A stretch of 64,000 bases of DNA, taken from Martelella endophytica (lineage in GTDB: Bacteria > Pseudomonadota > Alphaproteobacteria > Rhizobiales > Rhizobiaceae). The notes below the pieces were generated by a model that did not search any database, was not told the DNA's origin, and was given only the letters and a program-made list of their open reading frames with translations. Where the stretch lies: NCBI RefSeq assembly GCF_000960975.1, contig NZ_CP010803.1, forward strand, positions 591,001 to 655,000, in the 5' to 3' direction. Both the position numbers and the translations under genes were made by a program. This document shows positions 1 through 8,517 of the stretch, one piece after another. Every line of letters begins with the position of its first letter. Position 1 is the first letter of the stretch.

Positions 1-392
1 CGGGCAATTTCCAGAGCATTCGGCCCGGTCATGCAGACATGAACCGTATGCTCCATCACCGCACGTGCCGCCAGAACCGGGTTCTTCGGGCCGAAAATGC
101 TGGCGATCGTGCCAGCCTTCCGGTCGCGTCCGTCCATGACGGCGGCATCCATTTCCTGCTCGCCGTGATCGGTGAACACAGCACCACGCCCGGCATTGAA
201 GAGCGGCTCGTCTTCCAGCGCGCAGACGGCGGCCGTCACCGCATCAAGCGCCGCCCCGCCATCCTTCAGCACGGCTTCACCTGCTTCCAGCGCCCGGCGA
301 AGGCCTGCGTGATAGGCCGCTTCCTTTTCCGGCGTCATCTTCGATTTCAAAATGGTTCCGGCCCCGCCATGGACCGCGAGAGAATAACGCAT
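1..392 (-). CDS. iaaA: Isoaspartyl peptidase/L-asparaginase, N-terminal part (runs off the window)
   Basis: Ntn-hydrolase family enzyme that removes isoaspartyl residues from peptides or deamidates asparagine in the cytoplasm. The visible 130 residues begin MRYSLAVHGGAG, the family's N-terminal signature, and continue through the N-terminal subunit with NAGRGAVFT and MDAAVMDG motifs (about residues 65-90). The autocatalytic threonine lies beyond the window edge, so activity cannot be judged. It is the last visible gene of a minus-strand operon, 2 bp after the deacetylase gene. In E. coli iaaA precedes the gsi glutathione importer; here the divergent operon also encodes a peptide-class importer, which supports a peptide role. 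Confidence 0.88.
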   Translation of the reverse strand, partial: MRYSLAVHGGAGTILKSKMTPEKEAAYHAGLRRALEAGEAVLKDGGAALDAVTAAVCALEDEPLFNAGRGAVFTDHGEQEMDAAVMDGRDRKAGTIASIFGPKNPVLAARAVMEHTVHVCMTGPNALEIA

Positions 393-394
393 GT

Positions 395-1288
395 CTACTC
401 CTTCAGCCCGGCTTCGGTAGCGCAGTAGCGGGCGATATCGGCATGGGTGGCAATCCAGCAATCACCCTTTGACGTGATATGCGACAGAAGCTCTTCCAGA
501 ATGAAAATCCGCGAACGATAGCCGGTGATGTGCGGGTGCATGGTCAGAAGGAACATGCCGCCCTCTTCATAGGCGCCGTCGAATTCGCGACGGAAGATAT
601 CGAGCACATCGGTTGGCGGCGTATAGGGTCGCTGCGCGCCGAAACGGTTCATCATGAAATAGACCGCATCATCGCGGATCCATTCGACCGGCAGCTCGAC
701 GATGCCTGTGCGCTCGCCATTGTCGAGGATCTCGTAAGGATCGTCATCGGCAAAAAGCGAACTGTCGTAGACGAGACCGAGTTCGCGCGCGATCTTCAGC
801 GTCGCATCGGAGTAGTCCCATGACGGCGTGCGCATGCCAACGGGGCGGGTGCCGGTGATCTTCTCCAGCGTATCGGCGGAGCGCAGCATCAGTTCGCGCT
901 CCTTATCGGCGGGCACCTGCGCATTGCGTTCGTGGATCCAGCCGTGAAGCGCGATCTCGTGACCATCCTCGGCCAGCGATTTCTGTTCTTCCGGGTGCAG
1001 CAGCGCGGAGACGGCGGGCACGAAGAAACTGACCTTTGCGCCGTAACGGTCAAGCACCTTGCGGATGCGCGGGATGCCGCACCTTGCACCAAACTCGCCC
1101 CAGCTGAGGCGGGCGGGGGATTCCCCGCCATCGCGCAACTCGTTGGTTTCGTGGTCGCTGTCGAAGCTGAGCGCCACCGCGCAGCGCGCGCCGCCGGGCC
1201 AGGCCTTCGGCAGCAGGCTCTTGCCCGCGCGCACCTGATTGACCCGGCCGCGCCAGGTCGCCTCGTCCCATTCATAGGGTTCGCTCAT
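395..1288 (-). CDS. Polysaccharide deacetylase family protein (CE4/NodB-like, PgdA/PuuE type)
   Basis: A 297-residue metal-dependent hydrolase of the NodB/CE4 fold. The start at 1288 (MSEPYEWDE) overlaps the upstream SDR stop by 4 bp; a longer frame exists upstream but lies inside that gene. SFDSDHET (about residues 42-49) carries the catalytic and metal-binding aspartates and HEIALHGWIHERN (about 105-117) the two metal-ligand histidines; SWDYSD and MHPHITGY follow. No signal peptide is visible, so a cytoplasmic enzyme is expected. This subfamily includes members acting on cyclic amides or ureides as well as sugar amides, and the neighbours (creatininase, isoaspartyl peptidase) suggest an amide substrate. 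The exact substrate is unknown. Confidence 0.85.
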   Translation of the reverse strand: MSEPYEWDEATWRGRVNQVRAGKSLLPKAWPGGARCAVALSFDSDHETNELRDGGESPARLSWGEFGARCGIPRIRKVLDRYGAKVSFFVPAVSALLHPEEQKSLAEDGHEIALHGWIHERNAQVPADKERELMLRSADTLEKITGTRPVGMRTPSWDYSDATLKIARELGLVYDSSLFADDDPYEILDNGERTGIVELPVEWIRDDAVYFMMNRFGAQRPYTPPTDVLDIFRREFDGAYEEGGMFLLTMHPHITGYRSRIFILEELLSHITSKGDCWIATHADIARYCATEAGLKE

Positions 1289-2037
1289 GCATGGCCTCCA
1301 TCGACCGAAAGAATTTGTCCGCTGATCCAGCCCGCTTGCGGCGAGGCCAGAAAGGTGACGGCGTTTGCGATATCGGCCGGCGCACCAAGGCGGCGCATGT
1401 GTATTCCGCCGATGACGGCCTTCTGCCGCTCTTCCCCAAAGGCTGCCCACTGCTTTTCCGTGGACGGATTGGAAAGGATGAAACCGGGCGCCACGGAATT
1501 GACCGTGATGCCGAAGGGGCCGAGCTCGAGCGCAAGCTGTTTCGTCAGCCCGACAAGCGCGTGCTTGGCGCTGGCATAGGCCTGAATGCCGGTCAGGCTC
1601 GGACGAAGGCCCGCACCTGAGGAGATGGTGATAATCCGGCCTTCTCCGCGCGCCTTCATATCGGGCGCCGCAGCCTGCGCGCACCACATGGCGGCGTCGA
1701 CATTGGCCTGAAAGATCACGCGCCAGTCATCCTCGCCGATCTCTTCGATCGGACGCCCCGCCTGCCCGCGCACACCACCGGCTGATGTGACAAGCCCGTC
1801 GATACGGCCATACTGTGAAAGCACCGTCTGGATTGCCGCATGCGCGCCCTCGCGCGAGCCAAGATCGGCCTGATGCAGGCTGATGCCATCACCAAGAAGC
1901 GGTTTCATGCCATCGCCGTCGATATCGATGGCGGCGACAGCAGCGCCAGACGCCTTGAGCTGGCGGGCGATGGCCGCGCCGATACCCTGCGCCGCACCGG
2001 TTACGGCAAACACCTTGCTGGAAAGATCTAGCTGCAC
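1285..2037 (-). CDS. SDR family NAD(P)-dependent oxidoreductase
   Basis: A 250-residue classical short-chain dehydrogenase. The nucleotide-binding TGAAQGIG motif is at residues 13-20, an aspartate after the second beta strand (DID, about 38-40) favours NAD, and the catalytic set is S140, Y154 and K158 (YASAKHA). The C-terminus ends ISGQILSVDGGHA, typical of the FabG-like group. It overlaps the ketopantoate-reductase-like gene upstream by 10 bp and the deacetylase gene downstream by 4 bp, so it is translated as part of the same operon. Substrate not deducible. Confidence 0.9.
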   Translation of the reverse strand: MQLDLSSKVFAVTGAAQGIGAAIARQLKASGAAVAAIDIDGDGMKPLLGDGISLHQADLGSREGAHAAIQTVLSQYGRIDGLVTSAGGVRGQAGRPIEEIGEDDWRVIFQANVDAAMWCAQAAAPDMKARGEGRIITISSGAGLRPSLTGIQAYASAKHALVGLTKQLALELGPFGITVNSVAPGFILSNPSTEKQWAAFGEERQKAVIGGIHMRRLGAPADIANAVTFLASPQAGWISGQILSVDGGHA

Positions 2038-3047
2038 AGCGGCACCATCTCATCAACAAGGGCCGCCGATTGCTCGCGCTTGCCGTCCTCGATGTCATGA
2101 ATGAGGTCGACCATCTTCGCGAGGGCGGGAACGGCAAGACCATGCGAGGCGGCAAGCGGGATCATCGTGCCGATCTGCGCATCCACTTCCGTCTTGCGCT
2201 TGCGCACGGCAAGGTCGCGCCAGATGCCGGAATGGGTCTTGGCCGTCTTGCGGTTATGAGCCACCATCTTGTCGAGCGCCGCCTGCATACCTTCGGGATC
2301 AGCCGCCAGAAAGGCCGCCGGATCAAAACCGTTGAAGCCGAGCGGGCTTGCGCCCTCGGCCTCGGCCAGTTTCATCACCTCATGACCGAGCTTCTCGTAG
2401 ACGACGCGATGTTTCGGCCGCGCCATCGCATCCGACATGGAATCCGGCGTCAGTGCCGTACAGAACAGCAGTGAGCCATAGCCCATCTTGCCCCAGAGAT
2501 AGCCCCAGATATTGTCGGTCGCCACGGCATCCGGCTCGACCAGCGACAGGAGCCTGTGCACCTCGCCAACGCGCGGCGTCATCCGGCCATCAAGTTCGCC
2601 GACGGCAACGGCAGCGCGGTTGCCATAAAGAATGCGGCCCGGCTCCAGCCAGTCTGCGCCATAATTGACGAAGCAACCGACGGTGTTTTCGGCGCCGATC
2701 TTTTCGGCGATCACCTTTTCATTGAGACCATTCTGGGCGGAAACGACATAGCCGCCTTCCGCCAGATGCGGGATGAGCATGTCGAGCGCTTGTTGCGTAT
2801 GATGCGCCTTGACCGCCAGAAACACGCGATCGAACTGCCCTTCAAGTTCATCCGGCGTGCTCGCCGGCAGGACCTGCGTGAATTCCTCCACCGGGCCTTC
2901 GATCTTCAGGCCGGTGGTGCGTATCGCCTCGACATGTTCAGGCACGATATCGACCATGTGCACATCATGGCCGGCGCGGGCGAAATAGGCACCGAGAACG
3001 CCGCCGATCGCGCCGGCGCCCCAGATCAGGATTGGCGAATTGCTCAT
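2028..3047 (-). CDS. Ketopantoate reductase family protein (2-dehydropantoate 2-reductase-like)
   Basis: A 339-residue ApbA/PanE-fold NADP-dependent reductase. The N-terminal Rossmann motif WGAGAIGGVLGAYFA (about residues 9-23) and the ketopantoate-reductase C-terminal helical domain are visible. It is longer than biosynthetic PanE (about 300 residues) and sits in a catabolic-type operon next to creatininase and amidohydrolase genes, so a 2-keto or 2-hydroxy acid substrate other than ketopantoate is more likely. Its start overlaps the creatininase stop by 4 bp. Confidence 0.85.
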   Translation of the reverse strand: MSNSPILIWGAGAIGGVLGAYFARAGHDVHMVDIVPEHVEAIRTTGLKIEGPVEEFTQVLPASTPDELEGQFDRVFLAVKAHHTQQALDMLIPHLAEGGYVVSAQNGLNEKVIAEKIGAENTVGCFVNYGADWLEPGRILYGNRAAVAVGELDGRMTPRVGEVHRLLSLVEPDAVATDNIWGYLWGKMGYGSLLFCTALTPDSMSDAMARPKHRVVYEKLGHEVMKLAEAEGASPLGFNGFDPAAFLAADPEGMQAALDKMVAHNRKTAKTHSGIWRDLAVRKRKTEVDAQIGTMIPLAASHGLAVPALAKMVDLIHDIEDGKREQSAALVDEMVPLCS

Positions 3048-3745
3048 GCCCAGTCACCCTCGATCAGGGCGCGGGTCTCCTCGACAGCCACGGACCAGAC
3101 CCGGTCCATGTCTTCATCGGGGCGCTGGTAGAGACCGCCATAATTGCCATCGCCGATCAGCGCGCGAACGCCAGCGGCATTGCGATCGCGCAGGCGGTCG
3201 AAATCGACATAGGGCTTCTGCTCGGCCGGCATTTTGCGGCCCGGCAGGCGCGTCCAGGCAAAATTCTCCATCCAGCTGGCGTGGCTGGCGATGGGATCGA
3301 TCTCGCGCACCGTGGCAAACGTCTTTGGCGCCCGCCACCAGTCATGGAAGCGGCAGCGCGCGCCTTCGTGACGTTCCATCCATTCCATCGTCACCGGCTG
3401 CACCGGCGTGTTGCCGCCATGGCCGTTGACGATCAGGATACGGCGGAAGCCGGTCGCATAAAGGCTGTCGAGAATGTCTGATATCAGCGCTGCATAGGTC
3501 GAGAGCTTCAGCGTGACGCTGCCCGGAAAAGCCATGAAATAGGGCGTCAGCCCATAGGCGACGGCCGGAAACACTGGAACGCCGAGGGGCTCGGCGGCAT
3601 CGGCCGCGACCTTTTCGGACAGGATGCTGTCGACCGACAGGCTGAGCCAGGCATGCTGCTCGGTGCTGCCCAATGGCAGGACACAGCGGTCATCCGTCTT
3701 CAGATATTCCTCGACCTCAAACCAGTTGCTTTCGGAAATTTTCAA
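3044..3745 (-). CDS. Creatininase family amidohydrolase
   Basis: A 233-residue member of the creatinine amidohydrolase family, binuclear-metal enzymes that open cyclic amides such as creatinine or act on formamides. LPLGSTEQHA (about residues 24-33) supplies family metal ligands and NGHGGN (about 106-111) is the diagnostic second motif. The usual GPHLPL element after EQH is changed to AWLSLS, so a divergent substrate is plausible. Its N-terminus overlaps the C-terminal codons of the GntR gene by 29 bp, which suggests tight translational coupling of regulator and enzyme. Confidence 0.85.
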   Translation of the reverse strand: MKISESNWFEVEEYLKTDDRCVLPLGSTEQHAWLSLSVDSILSEKVAADAAEPLGVPVFPAVAYGLTPYFMAFPGSVTLKLSTYAALISDILDSLYATGFRRILIVNGHGGNTPVQPVTMEWMERHEGARCRFHDWWRAPKTFATVREIDPIASHASWMENFAWTRLPGRKMPAEQKPYVDFDRLRDRNAAGVRALIGDGNYGGLYQRPDEDMDRVWSVAVEETRALIEGDWA

Positions 3746-4742
3746 CGTTGCCCCTCCGTTTTTTCAGGATTTTTGTTCTGTAGGCCTCGATCGTGGGAAG
3801 CAGTTCCTTCCGCACGGCGTGGATATCGGGTGTGTGACGGTATTCGAATGCATGCTGGTCGGGTCGGAGCGTTTCGATGAGATAGTCGGCACCGGTGGCA
3901 TAAACCAGCACGTCGGCAGCGGCGATGGCGGCTTCCACACCTGCCTCGCCGCGTACCACGATCTGCAATTCGGTGATGTGCGGCCCGAAGCGGCGGATGC
4001 CAGCCTTCATGATGGTGACGAATGTATCGAAATAGGAGTAGCCGACGACGCGCGCATCGGTCGCAAGCGAGGCAAGCGCGACCCGCGTTGCCTCATCGGG
4101 AATGAGGGTGACGCCGGTAATCGGCGTATCGGTGAAATGTGCCTTTGCCGGCTCCAGAAGGCTGCGCGGCGAGATGACGAGATCGACCTGTTGCGGGTCG
4201 ATGCTGGCGAGATCATCCATGGTGCCGATCGACAGGAGATCGCCTGCAGCCAGATGCGGACGCAGCGCCCTTGCGTAGGCTTCCGTCGCCTCGACGAAAT
4301 TGCCGAGAATGAGAAGCCGCATGTTGACGTGCGTCTGACGCGACATCATCGAGACCCGCGTGGCAAGCTCGGTCGGATTGACCCCGCATTCACGGGCCAG
4401 TTCAACCAGTTCGACAATCTTCGCATCAAGTTCGCGCAGCCGGCCGGCATTGGCGGAAAGCGATATGCTCTTCACGAACGTGCCCGAGCCCACCCGGCCT
4501 TCGATATTGCCGACGTCCTGCAGGGCCGCATAGACTGTGCTGACGGTCACCGGCGATATGCCAAGCCGGGTGGCAAGCGCGCGCACCGATGGCAGCCGGG
4601 CGCCGGAGGGCAGATCGCCGGAGGCGATGCCGAACTCCAGCGCGCCGCGCAACTGCACGGAAACCGGGACCGTGGATGAACGGTCGATGGCCTCGATGAT
4701 GCGATCCATGGCCTGATCGAATTGCGCCTGCGTATCTGTCAT
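3717..4742 (-). CDS. GntR family transcriptional regulator
   Basis: A 341-residue DNA-binding regulator. The start at 4742 (MTDTQAQF) gives the normal spacing to the winged helix; an upstream in-frame extension was rejected. Residues about 20-90 form a GntR wHTH (LPSVRALATRLGISPVTVSTVYAAL). The C-terminal 230 residues are neither FCD nor UTRA by eye; they hold alternating hydrophobic strands compatible with an alpha/beta ligand-binding domain. It heads the minus-strand amide/peptide operon and diverges from the peptide importer, so it probably controls both. Confidence 0.85.
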   Translation of the reverse strand: MTDTQAQFDQAMDRIIEAIDRSSTVPVSVQLRGALEFGIASGDLPSGARLPSVRALATRLGISPVTVSTVYAALQDVGNIEGRVGSGTFVKSISLSANAGRLRELDAKIVELVELARECGVNPTELATRVSMMSRQTHVNMRLLILGNFVEATEAYARALRPHLAAGDLLSIGTMDDLASIDPQQVDLVISPRSLLEPAKAHFTDTPITGVTLIPDEATRVALASLATDARVVGYSYFDTFVTIMKAGIRRFGPHITELQIVVRGEAGVEAAIAAADVLVYATGADYLIETLRPDQHAFEYRHTPDIHAVRKELLPTIEAYRTKILKKRRGNVENFRKQLV

Positions 4743-4766
4743 AGTGTTATAATGGATAAAAACACT
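4743..4766. promoter_or_regulatory. Inverted repeat at the gntR start, candidate operator
   Basis: AGTGTT (4743-4748) and AACACT (4761-4766) form an exact 6-bp inverted repeat around TATAATGGATAA, immediately before the GntR start codon. On the minus strand TTATAA sits a few bases from the ATG, so a transcript from it would have almost no leader. Candidate autoregulatory operator; inference only. Confidence 0.4.
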
Positions 4767-4833
4767 CTGGCTGCCAAGCCACCAAAACGACATTTTTCTG
4801 ACGAGGCAGCTCAGATTTTGTACCAATTTAGGC

Positions 4834-4867
4834 TTGACCGTATCATTTTTTCGGCCCTACTGTATCA
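4834..4867 (+). promoter_or_regulatory. Candidate promoter with paired GTATCA repeats for the peptide-importer operon
   Basis: TTGACC (4834-4839) resembles a -35 box, with TACTGT (4858-4863) about 18 bp downstream as a weak -10. Two GTATCA repeats (4840-4845 and 4862-4867) are 22 bp apart, two helical turns, and one overlaps the -10. A purine-rich AAGGGGAAC Shine-Dalgarno follows before the ATG at 4896. Regulator identity is inferred from divergence with the GntR gene. Confidence 0.4.
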
Positions 4868-4895
4868 CTCAGATGAAACAAAGGGGAACAAACCT

Positions 4896-6467
4896 ATGAC
4901 GAAATCCTTTCTGCGATCTGCCGTAACGGCCCTTGCCATCATGGCGGCGGCACCTGCTGTCTATGCTGATGACCTGATCATCGGCCTGCGTGCCGGTCCC
5001 GATTCCATTGATCCGCACTGGTCTACGCTCGGCAGCCAGGCCGAAGCGCTGCGCCACATCTATGACACGGTCGTTGATGTTGACGACAAGCTGCAGCTGA
5101 AACCCGGCCTCGCCGTCAGCTGGGAGCCGATCGACGACACCACCTGGGAATTCAAGCTGCGCGAAGGCGTGAAATTCCATGACGGCTCGGACTTCACCGC
5201 CGAAGACGTCAAGTTCTCGATCGAGCGCATTCCGGAAGTCACCGGCCCGATGCCGATGACGCTCTACACGAAATATGTCGACAGCGTCGAAGTGGTCGAC
5301 GACTACACGCTGCGCGTTCATACAAAGGGCATGGCGCCTGCGCTTCCGAACGACTTCACCCGCCTTTTCGTCGTCTCCGACGGCACCAGCATGGAAGCCC
5401 GCAACGAGGAGTTCAACTCCGGCGAAGCGGCCATCGGCACCGGCCCCTACAAGTTCGTCTCCTGGGAGCCCAAGGGCGACCTCGTGCTCGAGCGTTTCGA
5501 CGATTACTGGGGCGAAGAACCGGCCTGGGAAAAGGTCATTCGCCGCGAAATTCCCGATGACGCCGCCCGTGTCGCGGCCCTGCGTTCCGGCGATGTCGAC
5601 ATGATCAACTACGTTCCGGCGTCCGATTATCTGGCCTTCCAGAACGACGACAGCCTGGAAACCTTCATCTCCGACTCGATCTACATCCTCAACATCGCGC
5701 CGAGCGTGAAGGATGAAGAACCGCAGCCGATCACCGTCAACGGCGAGCCGGTCGACGGCAACCCGCTGCAGGACCTGCGCGTGAGAAAGGCGCTCGACCT
5801 TGCGATCAACCGCGACGTGCTGGTCAATGTCGTCCTCGAAGGCCTCGGCAACCCGGCCAACCAGCTGATGCCGGAAGGCTTCTTCGGCTATTCGGAAGAA
5901 CTCGGCCCGCGCGAATACGATATCGAACAGGCCAAGGCGCTCTTGGCAGAGGCCGGCTATCCGGACGGTTTCGAGATCGACTTCACCTGCACCAACAACC
6001 GCGTTCCCGGCGATGCCGTGGTCTGCGAAGCACTCGCCCAGATGTGGGCCCGCCTTGGCCTGAAGGTCAACGCACAGGCTCTCAACGGCACGGTCTTCTT
6101 CCCCGCCGCAGCGCGCGAGGAATACACGATGACCATGTCGGCATGGGGCACGCTGACGGGCGAAGCCGCCTACACCTATGGTGCGCTGACGCACACCAAG
6201 GACGCGGAAAAGGGCTTCGGCAACTTCAACCGCACCGGCTATTCCAACCCGGAATTCGACAAGGTCTTCGACGAAGGCACGCAGACGCTCGATGCCGAGG
6301 CACGCAAGAAGCTTTATGAAGAAGCCTCCTACATCGCCATGGAAGACCGCGCGCTGATCCCGACCGTCATCCTGCAGACCGTCTGGGCCGCAGACAAGGA
6401 CACCGTCGAGATCACGCCGCGCGTCGACCAGGAAACGCGCGCCTACGAAATCAAGCCCGCCAAGTAA
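4896..6467 (+). CDS. Peptide-class ABC transporter substrate-binding protein (SBP family 5)
   Basis: A 523-residue periplasmic solute receptor. Residues 1-23 (MTKSFLRSAVTALAIM, then AAAPAVYA) are a Sec signal peptide with cleavage before DDL. The mature protein has the family-5 core: IDPHWSTLGSQAEALRHIYD near the N-terminus, LREGVKFHDGSDFTAEDVKFS (about residues 88-108), TGPYKF, and DLRVRKALDLAINRD (about 297-311). The ATG at 4896 follows AAGGGGAAC at a good distance. It is the first gene of a transporter operon (receptor, two permeases, two ATPases) and would bind a di/oligopeptide or related amide ligand. Confidence 0.93.
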   Translation: MTKSFLRSAVTALAIMAAAPAVYADDLIIGLRAGPDSIDPHWSTLGSQAEALRHIYDTVVDVDDKLQLKPGLAVSWEPIDDTTWEFKLREGVKFHDGSDFTAEDVKFSIERIPEVTGPMPMTLYTKYVDSVEVVDDYTLRVHTKGMAPALPNDFTRLFVVSDGTSMEARNEEFNSGEAAIGTGPYKFVSWEPKGDLVLERFDDYWGEEPAWEKVIRREIPDDAARVAALRSGDVDMINYVPASDYLAFQNDDSLETFISDSIYILNIAPSVKDEEPQPITVNGEPVDGNPLQDLRVRKALDLAINRDVLVNVVLEGLGNPANQLMPEGFFGYSEELGPREYDIEQAKALLAEAGYPDGFEIDFTCTNNRVPGDAVVCEALAQMWARLGLKVNAQALNGTVFFPAAAREEYTMTMSAWGTLTGEAAYTYGALTHTKDAEKGFGNFNRTGYSNPEFDKVFDEGTQTLDAEARKKLYEEASYIAMEDRALIPTVILQTVWAADKDTVEITPRVDQETRAYEIKPAK

Positions 6468-6505
6468 GGCGGCGCGGCGAACGCTCGTGCGCCAGGGCGT
6501 TCACG

Positions 6506-6532
6506 GGGCTGCGGCAGGTATCGCCGCAGCCC
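6506..6532 (+). other. Stem-loop between receptor and permease genes
   Basis: GGGCTGCGGC (6506-6515) and GCCGCAGCCC (6523-6532) form a perfect 10-bp stem with a 7-nt loop, 39 nt after the receptor stop and 100 nt before the permease start. There is no T-tract, so it is more likely an mRNA-stabilising or partly attenuating hairpin that keeps receptor mRNA above permease mRNA, as known for other binding-protein operons. The rest of the 164-bp gap holds nothing recognisable. Confidence 0.6.
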
Positions 6533-6631
6533 TTCATCGGCGAATTGATCCCCGGCCAGATGCCGGATGATGCCATTCGTGCGATATTCAGCGCGTCGCG
6601 CAGATGCGCATGCTCATTCCAAGAGGCTTAG

Positions 6632-7606
6632 ATGCTTGGTTTTCTTGTCCAGCGGCTGCTGCAGGCCGTTGTCGTCATCTTTGCAATGTCGATCATCGTC
6701 TTTCTTGGCGTCTACGCGATCGGCAATCCGATTGACGTGATGATCGACCCCGGCGCGACCCAGGCGATCCGCCAGAAACTGATCGAGCAATACGGTCTCG
6801 ACCAGCCGCTGTGGCAGCAATATCTGACCTTCCTGACCAATGTCGTGCATGGCGATCTCGGCACGTCGATGGTCTACAATGTCTCGGTCATCAAGCTCGT
6901 CTTTTCCCGGCTTCCGGCGACCGTCGAGTTGGTGTTCGTCGCCGTGATGATCGCGACCCTCATCGGCATCCCGGCCGGCATCTATGCGGGCTACCGCCCG
7001 AACAGCATTCCCGCCAAGGCGATCATGGCGCTGTCTGTCCTCGGATTCTCGGTACCCACCTTCTGGATCGGCATGCTGCTGGTCATGGCCTTCGCGGTCA
7101 ATCTCGGCTGGCTGCCATCCGGCGGGCGCGGCGATGTAGGCTCGCTCTTCAGCCTGCAGACCTCGCTTGTCACGCTCGATGGCTGGCGCCACGTCATCAT
7201 GCCGGCCTTCAACCTTTCGCTGTTCATGATGGGCCTGCTCATCCGTCTCACCCGCGCCGGCATGGTCGAGGCGATGCAGACGGACTATGTGAAATTCGCC
7301 CGCGCCCAGGGCCTGCCCGACCGGCAGATCGTGTTCCGCCATGTGCTGCGCAATATCTCGATCCCGATCGTCACGGTCTTCGGCCTTGAACTGGGTTCGA
7401 CGCTCGCCTTTGCCGTCGTGACCGAGAGCGTCTTCAACTGGCCGGGCGTCGGCAAGCTGATCATCGACAGCATCCTCCAGCTCGACCGCCCCGTCATGGT
7501 CACCTACCTCATTCTCGTGGTCATTCTCTTCGTGCTCATCAATCTTGTCGTCGACGTCATCTACGCCCAGCTCGATCCGCGCGTGCGGCTGAAGGGAGGC
7601 AAGTGA
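6632..7606 (+). CDS. ABC transporter permease, DppB/OppB type
   Basis: A 324-residue inner-membrane subunit of the peptide-class importer. It starts MLGFLVQRLLQAVVVIF (first membrane helix) and shows about six hydrophobic segments. The DppB hallmarks are YGLDQPLWQQYLTFLTNVVHGDLGTS (about residues 56-81, given here in outline), the EAA-loop region ADYVKFARAQGLP-like DYVKFARAQGLPDRQIVFRH near residue 220, and a C-terminus ending YAQLDPRVRLKGGK. Its stop overlaps the next start by one base (TGATG). Confidence 0.92.
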   Translation: MLGFLVQRLLQAVVVIFAMSIIVFLGVYAIGNPIDVMIDPGATQAIRQKLIEQYGLDQPLWQQYLTFLTNVVHGDLGTSMVYNVSVIKLVFSRLPATVELVFVAVMIATLIGIPAGIYAGYRPNSIPAKAIMALSVLGFSVPTFWIGMLLVMAFAVNLGWLPSGGRGDVGSLFSLQTSLVTLDGWRHVIMPAFNLSLFMMGLLIRLTRAGMVEAMQTDYVKFARAQGLPDRQIVFRHVLRNISIPIVTVFGLELGSTLAFAVVTESVFNWPGVGKLIIDSILQLDRPVMVTYLILVVILFVLINLVVDVIYAQLDPRVRLKGGK

Positions 7607-8517
7607 TGGCTGACGCAACGCCCGCTGCGGCGCCGGTGGAAACCCGCCCCGCCCGGTTCCGCAATTTCTGTTCCGACTTTGCCCGCTCCCCAGTCGCCGT
7701 CGTCTCACTGATCATGATCGTGGGCCTGCTGTTCGTCTCCTTTGCGGCGCCGCTGGTGTCGCCGCAGGACCCCTATGACATGGCCAAGCTCGACTGGATG
7801 GATGCGTTCCTGAAGCCCGGAACGGTCGGCTCCGGCGGCTATACCCATCTTCTCGGCACCGACAACGTCGGCCGCGACATGCTTTCGGCGATCTTCTACG
7901 GATTGCGCACCAGTTTCGTCATCGGCCTTTCCGCCGGCGCCCTGGCGCTGATCGTCGGCATTTGCGTCGGCCTGTCGGCAGCCTATTTCGGCGGCCGGAT
8001 CGAGGCCTTCCTGATGCGCATCGTAGACCTGCAATTGTCGATGCCGGCGATCCTGCTGGCGCTGGTGCTGGTCGCCGTTCTAGGACAGGGCGTCGGCCAG
8101 ATCATTCTGGCGCTGGTGATTGCCCAATATGCCTATTTCGCCCGCACCACCCATGGCGCGGCGACCGTCGAGCGCGGCAAGGACTATATCGAGGCCGCGC
8201 GCTCGACGCCGCTTCCGACAGGCCGCGTTCTCTTCCGCCACCTGCTGCCGAATGTGCTGCCGCCGCTGATCGTGGTCGCGACGGTGCAGGTCGCAAGTGC
8301 GATCGCGCTGGAGGCGACGCTCTCCTTCCTCGGCGTCGGCCTGCCGCTCACCGAACCCTCGCTCGGCTCGCTGATTGCCAACGGCTTCAAATATATCCAC
8401 ACGGACCGCTACTGGCTGTCGATCTATCCGGGCCTGTTCCTGATGGTGACGGTGGTGACGATCAATCTGGTCGGCGACCAGGTCCGCACCGTTCTCGATC
8501 CGAGGCGCAGCCGATGA
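7606..8517 (+). CDS. ABC transporter permease, DppC/OppC type
   Basis: A 303-residue inner-membrane partner of the DppB-type permease. The ATG at 7606 overlaps the upstream stop as TGATG and lies 6 nt after GGGAGG; the GTG three bases earlier is too close to that Shine-Dalgarno. A cytoplasmic N-terminus precedes the first helix (VVSLIMIVGLLFVSFAAPLV), then LGTDNVGRDMLSAIFYGLRT, the DppC signature, at about residues 83-102. The EAA loop is YIEAARSTPLPTGRVLFRH and the end is LVGDQVRTVLDPRRSR. Confidence 0.92.
   Translation: MADATPAAAPVETRPARFRNFCSDFARSPVAVVSLIMIVGLLFVSFAAPLVSPQDPYDMAKLDWMDAFLKPGTVGSGGYTHLLGTDNVGRDMLSAIFYGLRTSFVIGLSAGALALIVGICVGLSAAYFGGRIEAFLMRIVDLQLSMPAILLALVLVAVLGQGVGQIILALVIAQYAYFARTTHGAATVERGKDYIEAARSTPLPTGRVLFRHLLPNVLPPLIVVATVQVASAIALEATLSFLGVGLPLTEPSLGSLIANGFKYIHTDRYWLSIYPGLFLMVTVVTINLVGDQVRTVLDPRRSR

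Noticed and set aside
7603..7605. GTG start for the DppC-type permease
   Set aside because: Only 3 nt from the Shine-Dalgarno; the ATG at 7606 overlapping the upstream stop is better placed.
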